Origin: DAOPJM01 sp035399665
Lineage (GTDB): Bacteria > Bacillota > Clostridia > Christensenellales > CAG-138
Direction: 5' to 3'
DNA length: 24,075 bases
Assembly: GCA_035399665.1 (NCBI GenBank)
Contig: DAOPJM010000028.1
Coordinates: 1 to 24,075, forward strand
The position numbers were made by a program, and so were the translations under genes. Of the stretch, positions 14,873 to 23,046 are shown one piece after another. How positions within the stretch are numbered: the first letter of the stretch is position 1; every line of letters begins with the position of its first letter. Below the pieces are notes generated by a model that saw nothing but the letters and a program-made list of their open reading frames with translations, was not told where the DNA came from and did no database searches.

Positions 14873-15826
14873 ATGACCTTGAATGTTCTTGTAGCCCTGC
14901 CTCTTGATGAGGCGCAAAAAAGCAAGCTCACAGGCGCGGTTCCTCAGTACGCGTACACCTTCCGTCACCCAAACGGGGTGTCCGCAGAGGACGCGGCCCA
15001 AGCCGACATCATTATCGGCAACATCAACAGCGACCTGCTGCCGCACTGCAAACGCTTAAAGTGGTATCAGCTTCGCACCGACGGCGTAGATCGAGTGCTG
15101 CTGTCGGGTAAGTTTCCAAGCGGCGTACTTCTGACCAACGCGGGCGGCGCCTATGACATCGCTCAGTCGGAGTTCATGCTCTCCATCCTGCTTGCCGTGA
15201 TGAAGAAGCTCCCAAGGTATGCCGACAATCAGCGCGAAAGGCTATGGCATGACGAAGGCAACGAGCGCATGGTATTCGGCTCAAGGATAGTGCTTGTCGG
15301 CATGGGCAGGATAGGCGGGACGCTTTCGTCCCTGCTTCGCGGCCTCGGCGCGTACACCGTAGGCGTGACAAAAAGCGGCAAAAGCGACAAAGTACGCTCC
15401 GACGAGCTATACGACATGAGCCATCTTGAGGAGCAGCTTTCGCTTGCCGACGCGGTGATACTGACCCTGCCCGCCACCCGTGAGACCTTTGGTATGTTTG
15501 ACGAAGGACGCTTTGCCGCGATCAAACGCGGCGCGATTCTGGTCAACGCGGGCAGAGGCTCTTGTATCGTCACCGACGCGCTTGTAAACGCCCTAAGGGA
15601 CGGCACCCTATCCGGCGCGGCGTTGGATGTGGTGGAGCCTGAACCCCTCCCCCCTGATCACCCCCTTTGGGGTATGCCCAACGTGTTCATAACTCCGCAC
15701 GTCGCAGGGCATGACTTTCTCCCGCAGGTACTCAACTACATGGTTGACATCTCCGCCTCCAACCTCAAACGCTACGCCTTGGGGCTTGAGCTGAAGAACC
15801 TGATAGACGTGCAAAGAGGCTACTAA
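14873..15826 (+). CDS. D-2-hydroxyacid dehydrogenase, NAD-binding
   Basis: A 317-residue protein of the D-isomer-specific 2-hydroxyacid dehydrogenase family (glyoxylate/hydroxypyruvate, phosphoglycerate and D-lactate dehydrogenase relatives). It has an N-terminal substrate domain, then a nucleotide-binding motif GMGRIG, the catalytic Arg in NAGRGS, the Glu in VEPEPL, and the His in TPHVAGH. The family reversibly reduces 2-oxoacids to D-2-hydroxyacids; the substrate is not predictable here. The ATG at 14873 is only 2 nt from GTGAGG, while a TTG at 14879 has 8-nt spacing and is a fair alternative start. It converges on the alcohol dehydrogenase of the minus-strand sugar cluster across a shared terminator. 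It could handle a 2-oxoacid made by the aldolase there, but this is only inference. Confidence 0.9.
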   Translation: MTLNVLVALPLDEAQKSKLTGAVPQYAYTFRHPNGVSAEDAAQADIIIGNINSDLLPHCKRLKWYQLRTDGVDRVLLSGKFPSGVLLTNAGGAYDIAQSEFMLSILLAVMKKLPRYADNQRERLWHDEGNERMVFGSRIVLVGMGRIGGTLSSLLRGLGAYTVGVTKSGKSDKVRSDELYDMSHLEEQLSLADAVILTLPATRETFGMFDEGRFAAIKRGAILVNAGRGSCIVTDALVNALRDGTLSGAALDVVEPEPLPPDHPLWGMPNVFITPHVAGHDFLPQVLNYMVDISASNLKRYALGLELKNLIDVQRGY

Positions 15827-15848
15827 ACTCAACAACCCCATAATACAA

Positions 15849-15885
15849 AAGGGACTGCGGTAAACCCCGCAGTCCCTTACTTTTT
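15849..15885. terminator. Bidirectional intrinsic terminator
   Basis: A perfect 12-bp stem (15849-15860 with 15867-15878) with a 6-nt loop is followed by ACTTTTT on the plus strand and by T-rich sequence on the minus strand. It separates the converging dehydrogenase and alcohol dehydrogenase genes and can stop transcripts from both sides. Confidence 0.9.
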
Positions 15886-15895
15886 AGCCTTAATG

Positions 15896-17071
15896 CTATG
15901 CCTTTGCCGCTATGCGGTATATGGACTCGCACTCCCCGCGTCCCAACGGCACGAACTGACCTATCTTGCCGGAGCGCTCATAGAACAGGTTCTCAACGAG
16001 CGTAGGAATATCCTCCTCCTTGGCTCCGAGTTCGCCAAACGAGGTGGGCATACCGAGCGAACGCAGGAACGCCGTGAAGCGTTTCACGCCCTCCTTGGCA
16101 ACAGACAGCCTGTCCTCTGAAGTCTCGCAGCCCCAAACGCGCACCGCAAGCTTATAGAAGCGATCCACGTCATGCTCCAGCACAAAGTGCATCCAAGCGG
16201 GGAATATCACCGCAAGACCCGCGCCGTGCGCGCAGTCGTACAGGGCGGAAAGCTCATGCTCAATCTCATGGCTGCTCCAGTCCTGCGCCCTGCCAACGCC
16301 GACTATGTCGCTGTGAGCAAGGCTGCCCGTCCACATGATGTTGGCGCGAGCCTGATAGTCCTTTGGGTTCCTCATCACCTTGGGCGCTTCGTTCACAAGC
16401 GTCAAAAGCAGCGCCTCACATAGCCTGTCACTCGTTTCGACGTCGGGGGTATTGGTAAAATAGCGCTCAAGCACATGCGCCATTATGTCCGTGACGCCGC
16501 ACGCCGTCTGATACGGGGGAAGCGTCTCGGTAAGCTCAGGGTCGAGTATCGCAAAGCGAGGGCGCAAAAGCTCGCTGCCGCCCGGGCGCTTGTGCATACC
16601 GTTCTCGTTTGTAATGACGCAGCCGTCCGAGCCTTCACTGCCCGCCGCCGCGATGGTGAGAATCACGCCCACGGGCAGGGCGCTTTGCATAGTCGCCTTC
16701 CCGATGTGAAAGTCCCAGAAATCTCCGTCATAGGGGACGCCGCCCGCTATCGCCTTCGCGGTGTCTATGACGCTGCCGCCTCCCACCGCAAGCACGAAGT
16801 CCACGCCGTTCTCACGGCAAATGTCTATGCCCTTGTACACAAGTCCGCTGCGGGGATTCGGCTTGACGCCGCCCAGCTCGAACAGCGGAAGCTCGGCTTC
16901 CTTCAGCGCGGCTCTGACCTTGTTCAACAGGCCGCTGCGCTCCGCGCTTGCGCCGCCGTAGACCATTAGGATGCGATTAGCCCCAAAGCGCGAAGCAAAC
17001 TTCCCGATTTCGGTTTCGCGTCCCTTGCCGAATATGAAACGGGTCGGTGAGTAAAATTCGAAATTATCCAT
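15896..17071 (-). CDS. Iron-containing alcohol dehydrogenase
   Basis: A 391-residue group III (iron-type) alcohol dehydrogenase. The start at 17071 is supported by AGGAGG, 5 nt upstream; a longer frame exists but runs into the regulator gene. It has a nucleotide-binding GGGS (97-100) followed by VIDTAKA, and metal ligands D195, H199, H268 and H282 in the family order (DIMAH, SSHEIEH, CAHGAG). The family uses NAD(P)H to interconvert aldehydes or ketones and alcohols; members include butanol dehydrogenase and lactaldehyde reductase (FucO-like). It overlaps the GntR gene by 8 bp, is the last gene of the cluster, and ends at a shared terminator. It probably reduces the aldehyde released by the aldolase two genes upstream. 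Confidence 0.93.
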   Translation of the reverse strand: MDNFEFYSPTRFIFGKGRETEIGKFASRFGANRILMVYGGASAERSGLLNKVRAALKEAELPLFELGGVKPNPRSGLVYKGIDICRENGVDFVLAVGGGSVIDTAKAIAGGVPYDGDFWDFHIGKATMQSALPVGVILTIAAAGSEGSDGCVITNENGMHKRPGGSELLRPRFAILDPELTETLPPYQTACGVTDIMAHVLERYFTNTPDVETSDRLCEALLLTLVNEAPKVMRNPKDYQARANIMWTGSLAHSDIVGVGRAQDWSSHEIEHELSALYDCAHGAGLAVIFPAWMHFVLEHDVDRFYKLAVRVWGCETSEDRLSVAKEGVKRFTAFLRSLGMPTSFGELGAKEEDIPTLVENLFYERSGKIGQFVPLGRGECESIYRIAAKA

Positions 17072-17795
17072 TATTGCCTCCTGATATAGATCCGGCATTA
17101 TCGCCGGTCTTGCAGTGTATGATCTCCATGTCCTTGGCAGTAATATCAAGGTGGGCCGTCATCTCCTGTACGGCGCGCTGTGAATCCCGCTTTTTATAGC
17201 AGTCAAGAATCGCCGCGTGCGGGCCTATGGCGTTCTGATATACATGCTTGTTGGTGAAGGAGTCGCTGCGATAGACCCTGAAGCATTCAAGCAGCTGATC
17301 ACTTATATTTATCAGAAGCTGGTTGTTCGTAAACTCCGCTATTCTGCGATGGAAAAGCTCATCAAGCATAATCATGCGGACAAGATCCTGATTGAGGGTA
17401 GCCGAGACGAAGGCTGTATGGATTTCCTCCAATTCATGGATCTGCTCCTCGTTTGCGCGTTCAACGGAAAGGCGTACCGACAGGGTCTCTATGGCAAGCC
17501 TTACCTCCATAAAATCGTAGAACTTCGCGTCGTCTACGTCGTACCAGCTGCGTTCGACGTGTTTTGCCAAGTAGTCGGCTACGAAAGCGCCTTTTCCGGG
17601 ACGCAGCTCAACAAAGCCCAAGGCCTTCAGCACGCTGAATGCTTCCCTTACGCTCGTCCTGCTCACCTTCATCATGGCGCAAAGCTCCGACTCCGTCGGC
17701 AGCTTCTGCCCCGGTGCGTACTGTCCCGAATCTATCATCTCACGAATACGATCCGCTACCGCGTCCGCAACCGATATCCTTTGAATCTCTTTCAT
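17064..17795 (-). CDS. GntR/FadR-type regulator with FCD ligand domain
   Basis: A 243-residue transcription factor. Residues 8-75 form the winged helix-turn-helix with PGQKLPTESEL and VSRTSVREAFSVLKALGFVE, the GntR signature. Residues 90-230 form an all-helical FCD domain with the metal/ligand His pattern (DELFHRRIAEF, later PHAAIL and AHLDI). FCD regulators usually bind a carboxylate such as a sugar acid or 2-oxoacid. The gene sits between the aldolase and the alcohol dehydrogenase, 28 bp after the aldolase and overlapping the dehydrogenase start, so it very likely controls this unit. The palindrome over the internal promoter at 18638-18652 is a candidate operator. Confidence 0.93.
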   Translation of the reverse strand: MKEIQRISVADAVADRIREMIDSGQYAPGQKLPTESELCAMMKVSRTSVREAFSVLKALGFVELRPGKGAFVADYLAKHVERSWYDVDDAKFYDFMEVRLAIETLSVRLSVERANEEQIHELEEIHTAFVSATLNQDLVRMIMLDELFHRRIAEFTNNQLLINISDQLLECFRVYRSDSFTNKHVYQNAIGPHAAILDCYKKRDSQRAVQEMTAHLDITAKDMEIIHCKTGDNAGSISGGNNG

Positions 17796-17823
17796 AACCT
17801 ACTCTCCCATTCCGTTGATTGCT

Positions 17824-18594
17824 TTATCCTTCGGCTCGCACTCCCTTCAGCAGTTGACCTGCTCCCCTCAGCACATAGCCGTATTCCGATCCCGCCGACA
17901 CAAACTGCGCCCCGCGCCGCTTCCACGCAAGCACGGTATCAGGCCCGCACGCCCCAAGCGACACGCCCACAGGCACGCCGTGTTCGCGGCATTTGCCGAT
18001 AGTTCTGTCTATCAGCGAAGCGACCTCGGGCGCGTTTGTCTGCCCAAGCAGCTTCACCGAGCCTGACAAATCGCATGGCCCCAGTATCACGCCGTCCAGT
18101 CCGTCAAGCTCCAGTATCTCGTCTATATGGTTGACAGCGTCGAAATGCTCAATTTGCAGCAGGCGGCAAAGGCCGTTCTTGGCCTGTTCCATGTATTCGT
18201 CCAAGGGAACGCTTCCGTAGCCCTGCGCCCTTATTGGCCCGAAGCAGCGCAGTCCGTCGGGCGGATAAATACAGGCGTCAAGGGCTTTTTTCGCTTCCTC
18301 CACAGAACGTATCATTGGAAAGATTATGCCGTCAGGCCCCTGTTCCAAGACGCGTTTTGCGAGATAAGGCTCGTTCCAAGGCACCCTGACCAACGCGGGA
18401 CAGCCCGCTGCCCGAGCCGCGATTAGGTGCATTTGAAGGCCTGTATAGTCGATTGCGGTATGTTCGGTGTCTATCCAAAGGTAGTCGAAGCCACAGCCGC
18501 CCAACAGTTCGGTCAACGTCGGGTCACAAGCGTTTATGTGAGTGCCGAATTGAAACTCTCCCGAGCAAAGACGGCGTTTGAATTTATCGTTCAT
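17824..18594 (-). CDS. HpcH/HpaI-family class II aldolase
   Basis: A 256-residue protein closely fitting the HpcH/HpaI family (pyruvate-type class II aldolases such as 2-dehydro-3-deoxyglucarate aldolase and 4-hydroxy-2-oxoheptanedioate aldolase). Key residues fall at HpaI-like positions: D42 and H45 (WIDTEH), R70 (LVRVPW), and metal ligands E149 (QIEH) and D175 (GPCDLSG). It would cleave a 4-hydroxy-2-oxoacid into pyruvate (or a relative) and an aldehyde, using a divalent metal. The ribosome binding site is AAAGGA. An excellent promoter lies 50-80 bp upstream, and the GntR regulator follows at 28 bp. The exact substrate cannot be assigned. Confidence 0.92.
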   Translation of the reverse strand: MNDKFKRRLCSGEFQFGTHINACDPTLTELLGGCGFDYLWIDTEHTAIDYTGLQMHLIAARAAGCPALVRVPWNEPYLAKRVLEQGPDGIIFPMIRSVEEAKKALDACIYPPDGLRCFGPIRAQGYGSVPLDEYMEQAKNGLCRLLQIEHFDAVNHIDEILELDGLDGVILGPCDLSGSVKLLGQTNAPEVASLIDRTIGKCREHGVPVGVSLGACGPDTVLAWKRRGAQFVSAGSEYGYVLRGAGQLLKGVRAEG

Positions 18595-18637
18595 GGATAC
18601 AGTTGTCCTTTCACGTTATGTTCATCCCGTCTTTTTC

Positions 18638-18652
18638 GTTATGTATAATAAC
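18638..18652. promoter_or_regulatory. Candidate operator palindrome over the -10 box
   Basis: GTTAT-N5-ATAAC, a perfect 5-bp inverted repeat, overlaps the -10 hexamer of the internal promoter. The octamer CGTTATGT also occurs twice, at 18614-18621 and 18637-18644, 23 bp apart. The position suits a repressor such as the GntR/FCD protein encoded two genes downstream. Confidence 0.45.
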
Positions 18653-18673
18653 AGCTTCGACGGGGTTTGTAAA
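18645..18673 (-). promoter_or_regulatory. Internal sigma-A promoter for aldolase-GntR-alcohol dehydrogenase
   Basis: On the minus strand TTTACA (18668-18673) is followed after 17 bp by TATTAT (18645-18650), each matching five of six consensus bases. It lies between the RbsD/FucU-type gene and the aldolase gene, in the only sizeable gap (88 bp) of this half of the cluster. Confidence 0.72.
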
Positions 18674-18682
18674 GTCGGATTT

Positions 18683-19093
18683 TCATGCACAGCCTACTGT
18701 AATCAGTATGCAGCCGAAGGTGCGCTGTTCGCCTGTGGATATCGCAAGAGCCACGGCATTCGGCGCCATCGCCGCCGAGTAAAACTCAAAGCGGTCAAGG
18801 GTTTTTATGGGTATGCCGCAAAGCTCACCGCGAAACTCCTCCACGCACTCCGCTTTGCTGCCATCCGTGGGTATCATCATCTCCGCGCTTTCGATGTTGA
18901 TTGCGCTGTGCAGGGTACTCAGCACCTCACATGAGGTTGGAATACCCCTTTTCAAGCCAAGATATATCTTCTTTGCGTCTCCGCTCTTTTCGCGAAGCGG
19001 ATAGTTAGCGTCAACTATCAGAATCTTACTGCCGTGGCCGAGATAGGCCAAGACCTCGTTAATTTCGGGATTTATGCATTCGCCCTTAAGCAT
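18683..19093 (-). CDS. RbsD/FucU-family sugar mutarotase
   Basis: A 136-residue protein with the RbsD/FucU signature. The opening MLKGECINPEIN is followed by LGHGSKILIVDANYP (catalytic-type His in GHG). A RFEFYSAA segment and a C-terminal STGEQRTFGCILITVG follow, which resemble FucU more than RbsD. Members interconvert pyranose/furanose or alpha/beta anomers so that the correct form reaches a sugar kinase. It lies 36 bp after the SIS isomerase gene and belongs to the kinase-isomerase group. The ribosome binding site is AGAGG. Confidence 0.88.
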   Translation of the reverse strand: MLKGECINPEINEVLAYLGHGSKILIVDANYPLREKSGDAKKIYLGLKRGIPTSCEVLSTLHSAINIESAEMMIPTDGSKAECVEEFRGELCGIPIKTLDRFEFYSAAMAPNAVALAISTGEQRTFGCILITVGCA

Positions 19094-19129
19094 AGCTTTT
19101 GCCTCTTTTCTTTTTATCCGCCGATATTT

Positions 19130-19747
19130 CTATGCGCCTTGCTTTTCCTCGTCGCGGAGCTTGCCGAGCGCCCCCGCAGGATGCCGCTTCACATACCACT
19201 CAGGCGTAATATCCTTCTTCGCCTGCAAGACCACGCTGAGCGCCTGAAGCATGAGCGTCTCAACGATTATGGACATCCTTGGCGCACGGTTCAGCGGGCC
19301 GCCCTCCTCAGGCACTCCCGCTGTAAGGCAGACGTCACTGTGCTTTGCCAGCCATGATTCGGGCTTGGCCGTTATGCCTATGACCTTGCAGCCGTTGTTT
19401 ATCACGGCGGAAACGGTGGACTTCATCTCGGCGGTTTCGCCGCTGTTGGAGATAAATATCACCACATCGCCTTCCATAAGCTGACCGCAGGAGCCGTGAA
19501 CCGCCTCTGTGCCGTGGAGAAAATAGCACGGAGTCCCCGTAGAGGAGAACAGGGACGCCGCGTAACCGGCTATGTGCGCGGGCTTGCCTATACCCGACAC
19601 ATGCAGTCTCCCGCCGTTCGCTTCGCAAGATGATATCAGCTCCGCGGCCAAGCTAAGCCGCTCGTAGTCAATATCGTATACAAACTCAGCCGTTTCACTG
19701 CGGGCAACGTCGGTAAAATGTTCTAATGCCTCTCTCGCGTCAATCAT
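19130..19747 (-). CDS. SIS-domain sugar-phosphate isomerase (KpsF/GutQ type, no CBS domains)
   Basis: A 205-residue protein with one SIS domain. It has VSGIGKPAHIAGYAASLFSS, HGTEAVHG and FISNSGET, the sequence pattern of arabinose-5-phosphate isomerases such as KpsF and GutQ, and HPAGALG near the C-terminus. The usual pair of CBS domains (which bring the family to about 320 residues) is absent, as in some short homologues. It would isomerise a ketose phosphate and aldose phosphate, probably the product of the ribokinase-like enzyme whose stop codon overlaps its start (ATGA). The substrate is unknown. Confidence 0.9.
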   Translation of the reverse strand: MIDAREALEHFTDVARSETAEFVYDIDYERLSLAAELISSCEANGGRLHVSGIGKPAHIAGYAASLFSSTGTPCYFLHGTEAVHGSCGQLMEGDVVIFISNSGETAEMKSTVSAVINNGCKVIGITAKPESWLAKHSDVCLTAGVPEEGGPLNRAPRMSIIVETLMLQALSVVLQAKKDITPEWYVKRHPAGALGKLRDEEKQGA

Positions 19748-20718
19748 GAAAAGCTCCGTTTCCCGCGGCTCTTTAGCATACCGTTGACCTTGTCAAGCGT
19801 GGGCAGCGAGGGCATTGCGCCCATAGCGGATACCGTGAGCGCGGCGCAGTGGTTCGCGAACTCAAGCACCTCCTCCCAAGGTCTGCCGCAGCATACCGCA
19901 TAGCAGAACGCGCCGACAAAGGAGTCGCCCGCCGCGGTCGGGTCCACAGCGCTTATGTTTGTGGCGCAGGGGCTGTGTATGCATCCGTCGTCGTTAAGGA
20001 GCAGCGCACCCGCCGAGCCCAAGGTAATGAGGACGTTCTTCACGCCCTTTCTCCTAAGCTGCATGGCGGCGCATTTTGCGTTGGTCAGATCGACCTTGCC
20101 GTCCACCCTTATGGCTATCCCCGTCAGATCCTCCGCTTCAGTCTCATTGGGCGAGATGAAGCTCAAATGCGACAGAAGGCTGTCGGACAGGGGCGCGTAG
20201 GGCGCGGAGTTGAGCATGACGGGAACGCCCTTCTTGTAGGCGTACTCCGCGATAAGCTCGTTTATCTGCATGGGTATTTCAAGCTGCAGCGCGACCATGT
20301 CGAAGCTTGCGACCTTGTCCTCAAGCTCCTTCAGCTCCTCGGGGCGTATGGACATATTCGCGCCCGAATTGACTATGATACGGTTCTGCGTGGAGCCGTC
20401 GGGCTGCACCTCAAGTATAATGACCGAGCAGGCCGAAGGCTCATGCTCATCAAAATGTATCATGGAGCAATCTATGCCCGCTTCGCGGCAGGCCGCGATA
20501 AGCTCGGAGCCGTTGCTGTCGTGTCCAAGCTTGCCGAACATGGCAACATCCGCACCAAGGCGGCTCATCTGCACGGCTTGATTGGCGCCCTTGCCGCCCG
20601 GAGCCTTGCAAAAGCCCTTGCCAAGAACGGTCTGTCCGGGGCGCGGGAACACCGCTGTGGTCATTATCTGATCCATTACAAGGCTGCCTACGACCAAGAT
20701 TTTGGGTCTGTTTTCCAT
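19744..20718 (-). CDS. PfkB-family sugar kinase, ribokinase-like
   Basis: A 324-residue PfkB kinase. It has N-terminal substrate residues (GSLVMD, GGKGANQAV at 41-49), a SPNETEAEDL segment and the C-terminal catalytic motif with Asp265 in AAGDSF. The usual DTTGAGD reads DPTAAGD here, a noticeable but probably tolerated change. It would use ATP to phosphorylate a pentose, hexose or a derivative. The GGAGG is well placed. It follows the transporter ATPase gene after a 94-bp gap containing a hairpin and overlaps the isomerase gene, so kinase and isomerase are likely coupled in one pathway. Whether ribose itself is the substrate is doubtful, given the non-ribose transporter next to it. Confidence 0.9.
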   Translation of the reverse strand: MENRPKILVVGSLVMDQIMTTAVFPRPGQTVLGKGFCKAPGGKGANQAVQMSRLGADVAMFGKLGHDSNGSELIAACREAGIDCSMIHFDEHEPSACSVIILEVQPDGSTQNRIIVNSGANMSIRPEELKELEDKVASFDMVALQLEIPMQINELIAEYAYKKGVPVMLNSAPYAPLSDSLLSHLSFISPNETEAEDLTGIAIRVDGKVDLTNAKCAAMQLRRKGVKNVLITLGSAGALLLNDDGCIHSPCATNISAVDPTAAGDSFVGAFCYAVCCGRPWEEVLEFANHCAALTVSAMGAMPSLPTLDKVNGMLKSRGKRSFS

Positions 20719-20756
20719 GATTGCCCTCCAAATTAATTCGAGTTAGTTTATTTTTC

Positions 20757-20805
20757 GCCGCCTTCAACGCCCGTGTCCTCGTTCGAAGCAGGCGTCAAGG
20801 GCGGC
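20757..20805 (-). other. Hairpin between transporter and sugar-kinase genes
   Basis: The arms 20757-20772 and 20791-20805 are an imperfect inverted repeat (GCCGCC/GGCGGC plus an ACGCC/GGCGT block) starting 8 bp after the ATPase stop. No T-run follows on the minus strand, so it is more likely an mRNA-stabilising or processing element than a terminator. Confidence 0.4.
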
Positions 20806-20812
20806 AGTGACG

Positions 20813-21562
20813 CTATACGGTTTGAATCTGACGGATGAACTTGGCGAGGCTCTCGTTCTTCGGGTTGTTGAAGAACTCCTCAGGGTCGGCCGTCTCAAGG
20901 AATTGTCCGTTCTCAAGGAAGGATATCCTGTGAGCGGCTTCCTTTGCAAAGCCCATCTCATGGGTAACGACTATCATGCTGCGATGCTCGTCGGCAAGCT
21001 CCTTCATGATGTCTATGACCTCGCCCACCATCTCGGGGTCAAGCGCGCTCGTCGGCTCGTCGAACAGTATCATGTCCGGGAACATATTCAACGCACGGGC
21101 TATCGCGACACGCTGCTGCTGACCGCCTGAAAGCTGTCCGGGCTTTACGTTGATTTTATCACTCAGACCGACCTTTGCCAAGAACATCTTGCCCGATTCC
21201 TCGGCTTCCTTCTTGTCCTTATGCAGGGACTGAATCGGCCCGAACGTGACGTTTTGCAATGCCGTCATGTGCGGGAAAAGGTTGAAGTTCTGAAAAACCA
21301 TGGCTATGCGCTTGCGCACATCGGTGGTGGTATGCTTGGTGACCGGTTCGCCTTCGACCAAGATGGATCCGCTGTCTATCTTCTCAAGGTAGTTGATGCA
21401 GCGAATGAGGGTACTCTTGCCCGCGCCGCTTCTGCCGCAGATGACGTGAGTCTCGCCCTGAATGAAATCAAAGTTGAAGTGATCCAAGACCACGGTCTTG
21501 CCGTTATTGAAGGACTTGCAGACGTCCCTAAACTCTACGAGGGTCTTTCCTGTCTGTTCCAT
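20813..21562 (-). CDS. Polar-amino-acid-type ABC transporter ATPase (GlnQ/HisP class)
   Basis: A 249-residue ATPase. The start MEQTGK (21562) is chosen by an AGGAA ribosome binding site and family length. It has Walker A GRSGAGKST, Q-loop VFQNFNLFPH, signature LSGGQQQR, Walker B MILFDEPTSALD and switch His in THEMGF, all typical of the GlnQ/HisP group. It powers the two permeases encoded just upstream. The permease gene ends 37 bp before it. Confidence 0.93.
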   Translation of the reverse strand: MEQTGKTLVEFRDVCKSFNNGKTVVLDHFNFDFIQGETHVICGRSGAGKSTLIRCINYLEKIDSGSILVEGEPVTKHTTTDVRKRIAMVFQNFNLFPHMTALQNVTFGPIQSLHKDKKEAEESGKMFLAKVGLSDKINVKPGQLSGGQQQRVAIARALNMFPDMILFDEPTSALDPEMVGEVIDIMKELADEHRSMIVVTHEMGFAKEAAHRISFLENGQFLETADPEEFFNNPKNESLAKFIRQIQTV

Positions 21563-21599
21563 GATGAGTAATTCCTTTCCTAATCTATTGAAGATTCCG

Positions 21600-22268
21600 C
21601 TAAATGGATGCTCTTGAGCGCATACCGACTCTGTTGAGGCTGTTCGTGTGGTCGAGCCTCTTTTCAACGCGGTGCGCAATGAACTCGATTATTGAACACA
21701 GCACATAGTAGAATGCACCTATCAACAGGTATCCAAGTATCGGGTTGAACGTCTGTGCCATTAGCTGCCTGCCAAGCCACATGATATCCTGAACGCTGAC
21801 GATGTAGACAAGGGTGGTGTCCTTGACCACAAGTATGTACTGTCCGCACAGCGTCGGAATCATCTGCTTGAAGGTTTGCGGGAGATATATCTTGAACATA
21901 ATCTGCCAGTAATTAAGACCCAGCGACTGACCCGCCATCATCTGCCCCTTGGGGACAGATTCGAAGCAGCCTCTTATAATCTCGCCGACGTAGGCCGAGT
22001 GATAGAGCGTAAGGCTTATCCACGCGGTGACGAAGGCGGAGCCGAAATCGGCGTTGTAATACAAGAGCTTCAAAACGACCAGCGCAGGTATGCCGCGCAT
22101 GATGATGTTGTAGACGTCAAGCGTCTGCTTGATGATGATGGTCTTCTTGAACATCAGCATACCAAGAAGAAGTCCGATGATGAATGTGCTTATTATGCAC
22201 AGGGGGACAAGCTCGAAGGTAATCCAAACACCCGGGAGCATATACTTTATCATACTTCCTATCGACAT
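21600..22268 (-). CDS. Amino-acid-type ABC transporter permease, subunit 1
   Basis: A 222-residue membrane protein of the HisM/GlnP family with about five hydrophobic helices and the EAA-type cytoplasmic loop GQSLGLNYWQIMFKIYLPQ, where the ATPase docks. A GAGGTG lies 8 nt before the ATG. It is 7 bp downstream of the second permease gene. Together they form a heterodimeric channel. Confidence 0.92.
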   Translation of the reverse strand: MSIGSMIKYMLPGVWITFELVPLCIISTFIIGLLLGMLMFKKTIIIKQTLDVYNIIMRGIPALVVLKLLYYNADFGSAFVTAWISLTLYHSAYVGEIIRGCFESVPKGQMMAGQSLGLNYWQIMFKIYLPQTFKQMIPTLCGQYILVVKDTTLVYIVSVQDIMWLGRQLMAQTFNPILGYLLIGAFYYVLCSIIEFIAHRVEKRLDHTNSLNRVGMRSRASI

Positions 22269-22275
22269 ATCACAC

Positions 22276-22923
22276 TCACCTCGCTACCAAACTTTTCTTT
22301 TCGACAAACTTGCCAAGCTGAGTAATGAGCAGGAATATAGCGACGTAGATCGCGGCTACGATCCATATCGACACGCTGCTCAGGTACTTATCATAGAACA
22401 TACTGCCCGCTCTTGTGATATCGACTATCATAATAAGCGAGAATAGCGACGTATCCTTGACCATGATCGAGGCCTGACCGGTGAGCATGGGTACGGAATT
22501 CCTTATCGCAAGCGGGAACACAATGCGTGTTACGACACTAAAACGTGAAAGGCCGAGGCTGTATGCCGCTTCAATCTCGCCCGCGGGCAGGTTCTTGACG
22601 GCTCCTCTTAATATCTCGGCGACAAACGCTCCCTCGTTCAGAGTTATGGCAAGTATTCCGCAGACGAGCGCGGGCATTGAGACACCCATGAGAGGAAGTC
22701 CGTAAAAGCAGAAGAACATGATGACCAACAGCGGCGTGTTGCGAAAGATCGAGGTGTAAACACGCATGACGCCCGACAAAATCCTACTGCCGAGAGAACT
22801 GAGTATTGAAACGATGGAACCCCACACTATCGAAGTGAAGATTGAAATGGCCGAGGCAAGCAGCGTAATCTTCAGACCTTCGAGCAGAGAAGGCAGCCAT
22901 TGCTGGAATTGAACATAATTCAT
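22276..22923 (-). CDS. Amino-acid-type ABC transporter permease, subunit 2
   Basis: A 215-residue HisQ/GlnP-family permease starting MNYVQFQQWLP, with several membrane helices and an EAA loop (AAYSLGLSRFSVVTRIVFPLA). A good AAAGGAG precedes the start. It is separated from the binding-protein gene by a terminator-like hairpin and followed after 7 bp by its partner permease. Confidence 0.92.
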   Translation of the reverse strand: MNYVQFQQWLPSLLEGLKITLLASAISIFTSIVWGSIVSILSSLGSRILSGVMRVYTSIFRNTPLLVIMFFCFYGLPLMGVSMPALVCGILAITLNEGAFVAEILRGAVKNLPAGEIEAAYSLGLSRFSVVTRIVFPLAIRNSVPMLTGQASIMVKDTSLFSLIMIVDITRAGSMFYDKYLSSVSIWIVAAIYVAIFLLITQLGKFVEKKSLVAR

Positions 22924-22950
22924 AGCGTACTCCTTTGAGACTCGGGATGG

Positions 22951-23002
22951 TTATAAAAATTCTGCGGCTGATTCCTTGGCCCGTGAAATCAACCGCAGAA
23001 TT
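22951..23002 (-). terminator. Intercistronic terminator-like hairpin after the binding-protein gene
   Basis: On the minus strand, a 16-bp stem (22987-23002 with 22958-22973, one G-U pair) with a 13-nt loop is followed by TTTTTATAA. It lies in the 123-bp gap between the binding protein and the permeases, so it would end most transcripts after the binding protein and let fewer continue into the permease genes. Confidence 0.8.
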
Positions 23003-23046
23003 ACTGCTTAAGCGATAATGCCGCAATTGAGCGTTTTACTGCTCAT

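Noticed and set aside
19849..20736. Plus-strand open frame of 295 codons
   Set aside because: It is antisense to the ribokinase-like gene, which has clear family motifs. The antisense product resembles nothing and arises from codon bias in high-G+C DNA.
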